Positions 1 to 5,169 are shown, counted from the stretch's first letter. The stretch: DNA of 5,763 nucleotides from Anaerolineae bacterium (GCA_016929355.1 JAFGJA010000010.1:1-5763), one strand, 5' to 3'. Program-made: numbers and translations. Notes: generated by a model not told the origin, from the letters alone.

Positions 1-981
1 CAGGACTACAAAGACTTTATCCGCGAAAATCGCCAGGCCTCAGCGCAGATGCCGGACGATCTGCCTAACGCGGGCGATCCGGTAGCGCCTGCGCCCGGCA
101 CACGCCCGGAATATACCCCGCTTGAGGATCACTACCGGATCGACATCAACATCCGGCCTGAGGAAATCGATCCGGCGGCATGGCGGCTCACGTTTCACGG
201 GTTGGTGGATGAGGATACCGCGTTTTCGCTGGATGATTTGCAGTCCAACTATGAACCCCTGCACCAATACGTGACCATGTCCTGTATTTCGAATCCGGTG
301 GGCGGCGATCTGATCAGCACAACGTATTGGACCGGGGCCAGTTTGCAGGCAATTTTAGCCGATGTGCCGATCCAGGCCGGAGCCACACACTTGAAGATCA
401 CCAGCGCCGATGGCTTCTTTGAAACCGTCGCGCTCGATCTGATCGAGTCTGATCCGCGTATCATGCTGGCGTACAACTGGGACGGCATTCCCTTGCTGTA
501 CAAACACGGCGCGCCCTTGCGCATCTACATCCCCGATCTGCATGGCATGAAACAGCCGAAATGGATCGAGGACATTGAGGTCATGGATCACGATGAGGAT
601 GGGTATTGGGTCAAGCGCGGTTGGGACAAAGTCGCACGAATGCACACCACCTCGGTCATTGATGTCGCCGCCAGCGATATGACCTTTGAACGCGATGGAC
701 AGGTCTTTGTCCCGGTGGGCGGGATCGCTCATGCGGGCGCGCGCGGGATTGCAAAAGTGGAAGTGCGCGTCGATGAGGGCGAATGGGTCGAGGCGCAGTT
801 ACGGACACCACTCGCCGCAACAACGTGGGTGATCTGGCGCTATGATTACCCGTTTGCAGCCGGGGATCACAAATTTGAGGTGCGCTGTACGGATGGCAAT
901 GGCGATCTGCAAACCGACGAACGCACGGGCACATTCCCCGATGGCGCAACGGGGATTCATTCGCTCACGAGGGAAATTTAA
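1..981 (+). CDS. Molybdopterin-dependent oxidoreductase, sulfite oxidase fold, C-terminal part (5' end outside window)
   Basis: The frame is open from base 1, so the gene starts upstream; the ATG at 49 is internal to a continuous frame and has no visible ribosome binding site. 326 residues are visible. Residues about 45-195 fit the oxidoreductase molybdopterin-binding domain: C95 (codon 283-285) lies in a CISNPVGGDL motif and is the expected cysteine ligand of molybdenum, and residues 174-191 (RIYIPDLHGMKQPKWIED) are a typical conserved segment. Residues about 212-326 resemble the beta-sandwich Mo-co dimerisation domain of sulfite oxidases and plant nitrate reductases. Many bacterial relatives carry several N-terminal membrane helices; these would lie outside the window, so membrane attachment is inferred only. 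The substrate cannot be told from sequence. The gene ends in TAA at 979-981 and converges on the minus-strand gene at 1058. Family assignment is firm; the physiological reaction is unknown. Confidence 0.9.
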   Translation, partial: QDYKDFIRENRQASAQMPDDLPNAGDPVAPAPGTRPEYTPLEDHYRIDINIRPEEIDPAAWRLTFHGLVDEDTAFSLDDLQSNYEPLHQYVTMSCISNPVGGDLISTTYWTGASLQAILADVPIQAGATHLKITSADGFFETVALDLIESDPRIMLAYNWDGIPLLYKHGAPLRIYIPDLHGMKQPKWIEDIEVMDHDEDGYWVKRGWDKVARMHTTSVIDVAASDMTFERDGQVFVPVGGIAHAGARGIAKVEVRVDEGEWVEAQLRTPLAATTWVIWRYDYPFAAGDHKFEVRCTDGNGDLQTDERTGTFPDGATGIHSLTREI

Positions 982-1013
982 CATATCAAGCCAGAAGATC
1001 GACCCCCACCTAA

Positions 1014-1035
1014 CCTCCCCCATGCATGGGGGAGG
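1014..1035. repeat. Perfect 22-bp palindrome between convergent genes
   Basis: The arms CCTCCCCCATG and CATGGGGGAGG pair without mismatch around 1024/1025. It sits in the 76-bp gap between the ends of two convergent genes, so its transcript could fold into a GC-rich hairpin on either strand. No T-run follows on either side, so it is not a textbook intrinsic terminator. It resembles the GC-rich hairpins at the right end of the window and is preceded by the similar string ACCTAACC. It may act as a bidirectional 3' end stabiliser or weak terminator. Confidence 0.7.
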
Positions 1036-1057
1036 AATCAAAGGAAGGGGTTACGTT

Positions 1058-1321
1058 TTACCCATACAGCGCGGTATACAGTCGCCGTTTTTTCTCGTAA
1101 AATTGCGTCCCCGCATCGGTGATCACCATCAGGTAATGCGTGGTCGCATTCGCCGGATCAAGCCGTGTGACTTCGCGCGCCAACACGGGATCATGATCCC
1201 GCAGCGCTTTTAAGGTGTCCCACGAACCCGCCGCCCCATAACCCGATCCGGTGTGTTTAATGCCCTGCCTGCCCGCGATATAGAGGCGAGTGAGCGCTTG
1301 CCATTCGTCCTTGTTGAGCAT
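1058..1321 (-). CDS. Small hypothetical protein, winged-helix-like (87 aa)
   Basis: I chose the ATG at 1321 because AGGAG (1330-1334) lies 8 nt upstream. A longer frame to 1396 would translate a palindromic repeat and has no supporting site. Residues 1-20 and 33-52 look helical. The C-terminus, ITDAGTQFYEKKRRLYTALY (67-86), resembles the 'lTxxGrxfYexxr' strand-to-helix ending of winged-helix DNA-binding proteins. There is no transmembrane segment, cysteine cluster or catalytic motif. It is too short to be a full MarR or PadR regulator with a dimerisation helix, so it could be a lone winged-helix domain or a small protein of other function. It lies 99 bp downstream of sdhD on the same strand and could be cotranscribed, but it has its own ribosome binding site and a 6-bp dyad (1346-1368) just upstream that could be an operator. 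Coding is fairly sure; the function is a guess. Confidence 0.65.
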   Translation of the reverse strand: MLNKDEWQALTRLYIAGRQGIKHTGSGYGAAGSWDTLKALRDHDPVLAREVTRLDPANATTHYLMVITDAGTQFYEKKRRLYTALYG

Positions 1322-1345
1322 AATGATCGCTCCTATGGGCTGTGA

Positions 1346-1368
1346 GTCACGGGAGATCATAACGTGAC
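1346..1368 (-). promoter_or_regulatory. Candidate operator dyad upstream of the winged-helix-like gene
   Basis: GTCACG (1346-1351) and CGTGAC (1363-1368) form a perfect inverted repeat with an 11-nt spacer, so half-site centres are 17 bp apart. On the minus strand the spacer contains TATGAT (1356-1361), a reasonable -10 hexamer 34 nt before the start codon. No convincing -35 box is seen at 16-18 nt. The geometry fits binding of a dimeric regulator over a promoter; that the neighbouring protein binds here is inference. Confidence 0.3.
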
Positions 1369-1384
1369 AAGGACGATGAATGTA

Positions 1385-1406
1385 GGGACAATTCATGAAT
1401 TGTCCC
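1385..1406. repeat. Perfect 22-bp palindrome downstream of sdhD (GTAGGG-type dispersed repeat)
   Basis: GGGACAATTCA and TGAATTGTCCC pair perfectly around 1395/1396, preceded by TGTA (1381-1384). The whole looks like the short 'TGTAGGGGCAATTCATGAATTGCCCC' kind of intergenic repeat I associate with Chloroflexota and some other bacteria; that link is from memory. It begins 15 nt past the sdhD stop codon, so in the sdh transcript it would make an 11-bp hairpin. The following minus-strand bases (TACATTCATC) contain no U-tract, so termination would be inefficient; protection of the 3' end is an alternative. Confidence 0.7.
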
Positions 1407-1420
1407 CAAACAAGATCGAT

Positions 1421-1735
1421 TTAAAACGCCAGAATCGTCTGTGTGCCGTAGATGAACAGCAGCACACCCGCAATTACGGCAATCCCCGCTAATGCCCGCT
1501 TGAAGCGATCAAAGCGCTCCACATCGGTCAGGACCATATACGCCCCGGTCAGCGCGTGAATCAGTACCGCGAACAAAAACGCAATATCAATCGCTTTCCA
1601 GAGCGGATTTTCCAACCGATCCGCGATATTGCTAAAGTGAATTTCTCCCGGCGGGTAATGCACCACGACCATGTGAATCGTCAGGAAGACCAGCAGCGCC
1701 ACCGCCGTATACCGTTGCAGTAAAAAGATGCGCAT
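1421..1735 (-). CDS. sdhD: Succinate dehydrogenase membrane anchor subunit SdhD (cytochrome b type)
   Basis: This 104-residue protein starts at the ATG at 1735, chosen because GGAGG (1745-1749) lies 9 nt upstream; a longer reading from 1783 would overlap sdhC by 44 bp without better support. Three hydrophobic helices are visible at about 9-27, 48-70 and 81-101. The segment HALTGAYMVLTD (60-71) matches the E. coli SdhD haem-ligand segment HAWIGMWQVLTD, so H60 is the likely axial ligand of haem b. H21 in helix 1 could ligate a second haem. The E. coli quinone-site tyrosine (Tyr83) falls at V72 by eye alignment. With SdhC it anchors SdhA-SdhB to the membrane and carries electrons to quinone. It begins 4 nt after the sdhC stop, so translation is probably coupled. 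The assignment rests on context plus this motif, as anchors diverge strongly. Confidence 0.87.
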   Translation of the reverse strand: MRIFLLQRYTAVALLVFLTIHMVVVHYPPGEIHFSNIADRLENPLWKAIDIAFLFAVLIHALTGAYMVLTDVERFDRFKRALAGIAVIAGVLLFIYGTQTILAF

Positions 1736-1739
1736 CGTC

Positions 1740-2087
1740 CTAACCCTCCAACGCATGAAGCAGAATCGGCAAGCCGCCTGCAATCGTCAGGATCACGGAC
1801 ACGACAAACGCCGCGTAAAACAGGCTTTTGCGGTATTCGGTCACATCGAAGTAATGCACGATCAGCAGGCGAATCCCATCAAACGCATGGTAGATCACCG
1901 CCGCTAAAAGGCCGATCTCGGCAATGCGGAACAGGGGCGATCCGAGAAATTCCATGCGATCATTAAAGGTTTCCGCGCCACTATTCGCGCCGCCGATCAC
2001 CCAGATATGCATAAAGAGATATAGCACCAGCGCGACACCGGTGAAGCGGCGCAGCACAAAGCTAATAAATCCTGTGCTTTTATACAT
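1740..2087 (-). CDS. sdhC: Succinate dehydrogenase cytochrome b556 subunit SdhC
   Basis: This 115-residue protein starts at the ATG at 2087, with AAGGAG (2098-2103) 10 nt upstream. Three membrane helices are visible at about 17-33, 55-77 and 90-111. LRRFTG (12-17) corresponds to the family's HRxTG motif before helix 1. HAFDGIR (67-73) is the SdhC haem signature (HxxxGxR), making H67 the expected axial ligand of haem b. H27 in helix 1 is a candidate ligand for a second haem. Arg14 aligns with the quinone-site Arg31 of E. coli SdhC, but the E. coli Ser27 position is Phe10 here. It forms the membrane domain with SdhD, whose gene follows after 4 nt. A 153-bp gap carrying a structured repeat separates it from sdhB upstream. 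Identification as SdhC is strong; haem number is inferred. Confidence 0.92.
   Translation of the reverse strand: MYKSTGFISFVLRRFTGVALVLYLFMHIWVIGGANSGAETFNDRMEFLGSPLFRIAEIGLLAAVIYHAFDGIRLLIVHYFDVTEYRKSLFYAAFVVSVILTIAGGLPILLHALEG
1745..1749 (-). promoter_or_regulatory. Ribosome binding site deciding the sdhD start
   Basis: GGAGG on the minus strand lies inside the last codons of sdhC, 9 nt before the ATG at 1735. It fixes the sdhD start at 1735 rather than at ATGs further upstream inside sdhC, and gives a near-touching arrangement typical of translationally coupled subunits. Confidence 0.7.
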
Positions 2088-2131
2088 TCAACCCATACTC
2101 CTTAAAAATATTCACCGCAAACAAGCTCACT

Positions 2132-2224
2132 GTAGGGGCAAACCGACGTGTCCGCCCGGTGCGACAAAGTCGCACGCATTGTCGAGCTTCGCTCAACCGG
2201 GAGCACACATTGGTGCTCCCCTAC
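2132..2224. repeat. Structured 93-bp intergenic repeat with GTAGGGG/CCCCTAC ends, between sdhB and sdhC
   Basis: The outer ends GTAGGGG (2132-2138) and CCCCTAC (2218-2224) are inverted repeats. Inside are three further stems: GTGCGAC-aaa-GTCGCAC (2159-2175), GAGC-ttc-GCTC (2184-2194) and GGGAGCAC-acattg-GTGCTCCC (2199-2220). The last stem shares bases with the right outer end, so the two folds are mutually exclusive. Nothing here is coding. It fills most of the 153-bp sdhB-sdhC gap and would be part of the operon transcript. It resembles dispersed non-autonomous repeats of Chloroflexota; mobility is inferred, and no target-site duplication is evident. Confidence 0.65.
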
Positions 2225-2240
2225 GTGGGGCCGTTGTGGT

Positions 2241-3008
2241 TCAATTAACCGGCTTGTCCAGTGTTTTCTGGCGCTCCTTGCGTGCTGCTTCAAACGCCTG
2301 CCGTTTCATCGCCAATTTGCGCAGAGTCTCAATCGCTTTGGTCGGATTCAGACCCTTCGGGCAGGCATCAATGCAGTTGAAGATCGTATGGCAGCGATAA
2401 ACACCATCACCCTTGTCCAGATCGTCCAGGCGGGCGCGCGGATCGGCATCACGCGGATCGAGGACGCGCAAAAACGCCTTGAGCAGCGCGTGCGGGCCGA
2501 TGTACTGCTTGTTGAGCGCGATTACCTGACAGGCCGAATAACACGCCCCACACATGATGCAGTGTTCAGCATCGTTGAGCGCGGCGACTTCCTCGGCGCT
2601 CATGCGGAATTCTTTCTCCGGCACATTGTCCGGCGGGATCAGCCAGGGCTTGACGCGCTGATACTGCGCCCAAAAACTGCTGCGATCCACGACTAAATCC
2701 TTGATAATAGGGAGATAGGGTAAGGGCCGGATCGTGATCTGGCCGTTCTTATCGATCTTTTCCCTTAGTGGGGTTTCGCAGACGAGCATATTCTGCCCAT
2801 TGACGTTCATCGCGCAGCTACCGCAGATCGCGTGGCGGCAGGAGCGGCGAAAGGTCACGCTGCCGTCCAAGTCCTCTTTGATCAGGTGCAGCGCATCGAG
2901 GATCGTCATGCCCTGCGCCAGTTCGACCTCGAAATCTTGTAAATACGGTTTTTGATCCGTATCGGGATTAAACCGTTGGATGCGTACTGTAATTTTTTTA
3001 TTGGTCAT
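2241..3008 (-). CDS. sdhB: Succinate dehydrogenase iron-sulfur subunit SdhB
   Basis: The 255-residue protein passes electrons from the SdhA flavin to quinone at the membrane. The N-terminal ferredoxin-like domain binds 2Fe-2S through C57, C62, C65 and C77 (RSCRHAICGSC...C). The C-terminal domain binds 4Fe-4S through C150, C153, C156 and C216, and 3Fe-4S through C160, C206 and C212 (CIMCGACYSAC; CHTIFNCIDACPKGLNP). Length and cysteine spacing match the E. coli protein closely. H207 and I209, which line the quinone pocket in E. coli, are kept, but the proline and two tryptophans after the first 3Fe-4S cysteine are replaced (QVIAL, 161-165). The start at 3008 has GAGG (3014-3017) only 5 nt upstream, a modest site. 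The C-terminal 25 residues are highly charged. It lies between sdhA and sdhC, with repeat-filled gaps on both sides. Fumarate reductase activity cannot be excluded, but SdhC and SdhD favour succinate oxidation. Confidence 0.97.
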   Translation of the reverse strand: MTNKKITVRIQRFNPDTDQKPYLQDFEVELAQGMTILDALHLIKEDLDGSVTFRRSCRHAICGSCAMNVNGQNMLVCETPLREKIDKNGQITIRPLPYLPIIKDLVVDRSSFWAQYQRVKPWLIPPDNVPEKEFRMSAEEVAALNDAEHCIMCGACYSACQVIALNKQYIGPHALLKAFLRVLDPRDADPRARLDDLDKGDGVYRCHTIFNCIDACPKGLNPTKAIETLRKLAMKRQAFEAARKERQKTLDKPVN

Positions 3009-3023
3009 TCATGCCTCACAGAG

Positions 3024-3143
3024 AGTTGTTGGTTTTTGGTGATTGGTTATTGGTTTTCTGCCTTTTGGGTAGAGCAAGCCCTACCCCTACAAAATGCGAC
3101 ATTTTCCGCGCAACCAAAAACTAAAAACTACTAACTAACAACT
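3024..3143. repeat. Degenerate inverted-repeat element in the sdhA-sdhB gap
   Basis: A T/G-rich left arm (about 3024-3057) is matched by an A/C-rich right arm (about 3111-3145). AGTTGTT (3024-3030) pairs with AACAACT (3137-3143), and GTTTTTGG (3032-3039) pairs with CCAAAAAC (3114-3121). The core has the stem GGGTAG-N8-CTACCC (3067-3086) followed by CCCCTACA (3084-3091), the same end motif as the repeats at 2132 and 1381. The composition is unlike the flanking genes. It fills the 142-bp gap and looks like a small non-autonomous insertion, though no target duplication is seen. Confidence 0.5.
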
Positions 3144-3150
3144 TCAAACT

Positions 3151-4959
3151 CTAATACTTTCGCTCCTGCGGCGGGTATTTTTCCCAATCGATATTCACGC
3201 CCTTGTAACTCAATTCGGGTGTACCGTCATCGGTTTTGTGCGCCATCGTGTGTTTGAGCCAGTCCTCGTCGTCGCGCTTCGTGTGATCCGTGCGCGAATG
3301 TGCGCCGCGACTCTCGGTACGGGCGAGCGCACTCGATACAATGACCTCGCTGAAGGTGAGCAAATTCTCCGTTTCGATTGCGCCCAACACGTCCGTATTA
3401 AAACGGTTGGATTTATCCATCACATGCGCGTTCGCAAAGCGGCCCTGCAATTCCTTCACCTTTTGCAGCGCGCGCCGCAAACCTTCGTCACTGCGGAAAA
3501 TGCCGCAGTCGTCAGTCATTGTTTGCTTGAGTTCGCGCGCGATCTTGGCCCAATTTTCGCCTTTACCGCTCGCCGGATCGGACTTCAAGCGCGTGATGCG
3601 GGCTTGCGTCCGGGTGAGGTGATCGCCTTCGATCTCTGGCAGCGCGGCGCCGCCCTTGATGAATTCGGCAATGGCATACCCCGAACGCCGCCCAAATACG
3701 GACGCATCTAACAGGCTGTTGGTCCCCAGACGATTCGCGCCATGCACGCTGATGCACGCACATTCTCCGGCAGCATACAGGCCAACCACCGGATCGCCTG
3801 CCGCATTGGCGATCACCTGTCCGTTGGCATTGGCAGGGATGCCGCCCATGCTGTAGTGTGCGGTAGGCTGAATCGGGCATAGATCGTCGATGATGTCCAC
3901 GCCAACGAAATTCAAGGCAATATCGCGCACCTGCGGCAACCGTTCGAGAATTTTTTCGCGGCCTAGATGCGTCATATCGAGGTAAATGCCCTGACCGTCA
4001 TCCCCGATACCACGCCCCTCGTCAATTTCGGTCTGTTCGGAGCGACTCACCAGATCGCGCGGGGCGAGTTCCATCTTGTCCGGCGCGTATTTTTCCATGA
4101 AGCGATCCCCGTCTTTGTTGCGCAGATAACCGCCTTCACCACGACACGCCTCGCTCATCAGGATGCCGTGCTGGTATAACCCAGTCGGATGAAACTGGAC
4201 AAATTCCATATCCATCAACGGCACGCCCGCATTATAAACAATGGCGACCCCATCGCCCGTATTGGCGATAGCGTTGGAAGTAATTTTCCAGGCGCGGCCA
4301 TAGCCACCCGTGCCAAACATGACCGCTTTGGCGCGCATGGTGACGAGTTGGCCGGTTTGCATCTCCATCGCAATCACGCCTTTGCAGACGTTATCCTCCA
4401 CGATCAAATCCAGCGCGACCCACTCGCTGTAGAATTTCACGCCGTTTTTGAGCGCCTGCTCATGCGTCGTATGCAGCAGCACATGCCCGGTCCAGTCGGC
4501 AGCATAGTTGGCACGCGGGGCGCTGTGGCCCCCGAAGCGGCGCTGGGCGATGCGTCCGTCCGGCGTGCGGCTGAAGACACAGCCCATGTGCTCGTAGGTG
4601 TACACGATGTCAATCGCGTCTTTGACCATGATCTCAATCGCGTCCTGATCACCGAGCCAGTCCGAGCCTTTGATCGTGTCGAACATGTGGAGTTCCCAGC
4701 TATCGATCAGGTCATCACCAGGGGGAATTTGTTCGAGGGGACCGCGCGGCCCGGTATCAGGCACGGGGCGCACATTGTTTAACGCGCCCGCGATGCCGCC
4801 CTGCGCCGCGCCGCTATGGGATCGCAGGGGATGCAGCTTGGAGAGGACGCCGACATCCGTCACCCCCTCCCGGCTGGCGATCATGGCGGCCCATGTGCCA
4901 GCCAGCCCCGCCCCAACCACGATCACATCATGTGTGATCACGTTTGCGGATTTGTTCAT
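3151..4959 (-). CDS. sdhA: Succinate dehydrogenase flavoprotein subunit SdhA
   Basis: This 602-residue catalytic subunit oxidises succinate to fumarate in complex II and the TCA cycle. The start at 4959 has AGGAG (4966-4970) 6 nt upstream. The FAD dinucleotide fold begins VIVVGAGLAG (12-21). H48 in RSHSGAAQGG is the expected covalent flavin histidine. By comparison with E. coli, active-site residues are present: H257 and T259 (FHPTG), R273 and E275 (CRGEGG), the proton-shuttle arginine R301 (RDLVSR), H368 (AHYSMGG), E399 (AAGEC) and R410 (GANRLGTNSLLD). The C-terminal region (about 455-602) is the usual helical and capping domain. A proline/glycine-rich insertion of about 20 residues (about 62-82) lies between the flavin histidine loop and WELHMFDT. 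It is the first gene of the sdh cluster; sdhB follows after 142 bp. No broken motif or frameshift is seen. Confidence 0.98.
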   Translation of the reverse strand: MNKSANVITHDVIVVGAGLAGTWAAMIASREGVTDVGVLSKLHPLRSHSGAAQGGIAGALNNVRPVPDTGPRGPLEQIPPGDDLIDSWELHMFDTIKGSDWLGDQDAIEIMVKDAIDIVYTYEHMGCVFSRTPDGRIAQRRFGGHSAPRANYAADWTGHVLLHTTHEQALKNGVKFYSEWVALDLIVEDNVCKGVIAMEMQTGQLVTMRAKAVMFGTGGYGRAWKITSNAIANTGDGVAIVYNAGVPLMDMEFVQFHPTGLYQHGILMSEACRGEGGYLRNKDGDRFMEKYAPDKMELAPRDLVSRSEQTEIDEGRGIGDDGQGIYLDMTHLGREKILERLPQVRDIALNFVGVDIIDDLCPIQPTAHYSMGGIPANANGQVIANAAGDPVVGLYAAGECACISVHGANRLGTNSLLDASVFGRRSGYAIAEFIKGGAALPEIEGDHLTRTQARITRLKSDPASGKGENWAKIARELKQTMTDDCGIFRSDEGLRRALQKVKELQGRFANAHVMDKSNRFNTDVLGAIETENLLTFSEVIVSSALARTESRGAHSRTDHTKRDDEDWLKHTMAHKTDDGTPELSYKGVNIDWEKYPPQERKY

Positions 4960-4989
4960 AAGTTTCTCCTAAAAAAGTATAGTTAGACC

Positions 4990-5050
4990 CAAAATACAGG
5001 AACTTTCGCCTGATATATCCTTCAGTGTACACTGCGCTAAAACACACTGA
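4990..5050 (-). promoter_or_regulatory. Candidate sdh operon promoter region with 12-bp palindromic operator
   Basis: CAGTGTACACTG (5023-5034) is a perfect palindrome about 64 nt before the sdhA start. A further half-site, ACACTGA (5044-5050), is the reverse complement of TCAGTGT (5022-5028). On the minus strand the palindrome falls in the 17-nt spacer between a weak -35 (TTAGCG, 5035-5040) and TATATC (5012-5017) as -10, which would give a leader of about 45 nt. A TATACT at 4976-4981 is a better -10 by match but would start transcription inside the ribosome binding site. The palindrome is certain; its role as operator is inferred from symmetry and position. The regulator is unknown. Confidence 0.35.
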
Positions 5051-5095
5051 CTAGTTACGAAACGCCTATTCGCCAGCGCTAACTGCACATGCTAT

Positions 5096-5124
5096 TTGTA
5101 ATCTGGCAGCCTTGGGATTATATT
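5096..5124 (+). promoter_or_regulatory. Candidate sigma-70-type promoter for the membrane protein gene
   Basis: TTGTAA (5096-5101) and TATATT (5119-5124) are separated by 17 nt, matching TTGACA and TATAAT at 4/6 and 5/6 positions. Transcription would start near 5131, leaving a leader of about 40 nt before the GTG at 5170. The surrounding 5117-5148 is markedly AT-rich compared with the genes. Computed by eye only. Confidence 0.4.
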
Positions 5125-5169
5125 ATTCAACAATAATTGATAAATTTTGCACGAAAGAGATTTTACAAC

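Noticed and set aside
842..1213. Plus-strand frame overlapping the end of the molybdoenzyme and the winged-helix gene
   Set aside because: It reads through the convergent gap and the palindrome, and overlaps two better supported genes in other frames.
1322..1396. N-terminal extension of the winged-helix gene to the ATG at 1396
   Set aside because: It would translate the GGGACAATTCA palindrome and the dyad, and the ATG at 1321 has a clear AGGAG 8 nt upstream.
1736..1783. Longer SdhD start overlapping sdhC by 44 bp
   Set aside because: The extension is cysteine/arginine-rich and unlike an anchor N-terminus; GGAGG at 1745-1749 points to the start at 1735.
2148..2696. Plus-strand open frame of 182 codons across the intergenic repeat and opposite sdhB
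   Set aside because: Its start lies in the structured repeat and the rest is antisense to SdhB cluster motifs; no ribosome binding site or recognisable domain.
4189..4782. Plus-strand open frame of 197 codons opposite sdhA
   Set aside because: It lies wholly antisense to a well-conserved part of sdhA, has no family resemblance, and is composed of His/Arg/Ala-rich shadow sequence typical of GC-biased codons read backwards.
4921..4939. GATCACA-tcatg-TGTGATC hairpin in sdhA codons 7-13, resembling a CRP/FNR half-site pair
   Set aside because: The half-sites are in the wrong orientation and spacing for TGTGA-N6-TCACA, it is inside coding sequence for conserved residues, and similar short stems are expected given the GATC richness.
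4971..4999. CAGG/CCTG hairpin and T-run in the sdhA leader as an attenuator
   Set aside because: The stem is only 4 bp and the T-run directly abuts the ribosome binding site, so there is no credible terminator.
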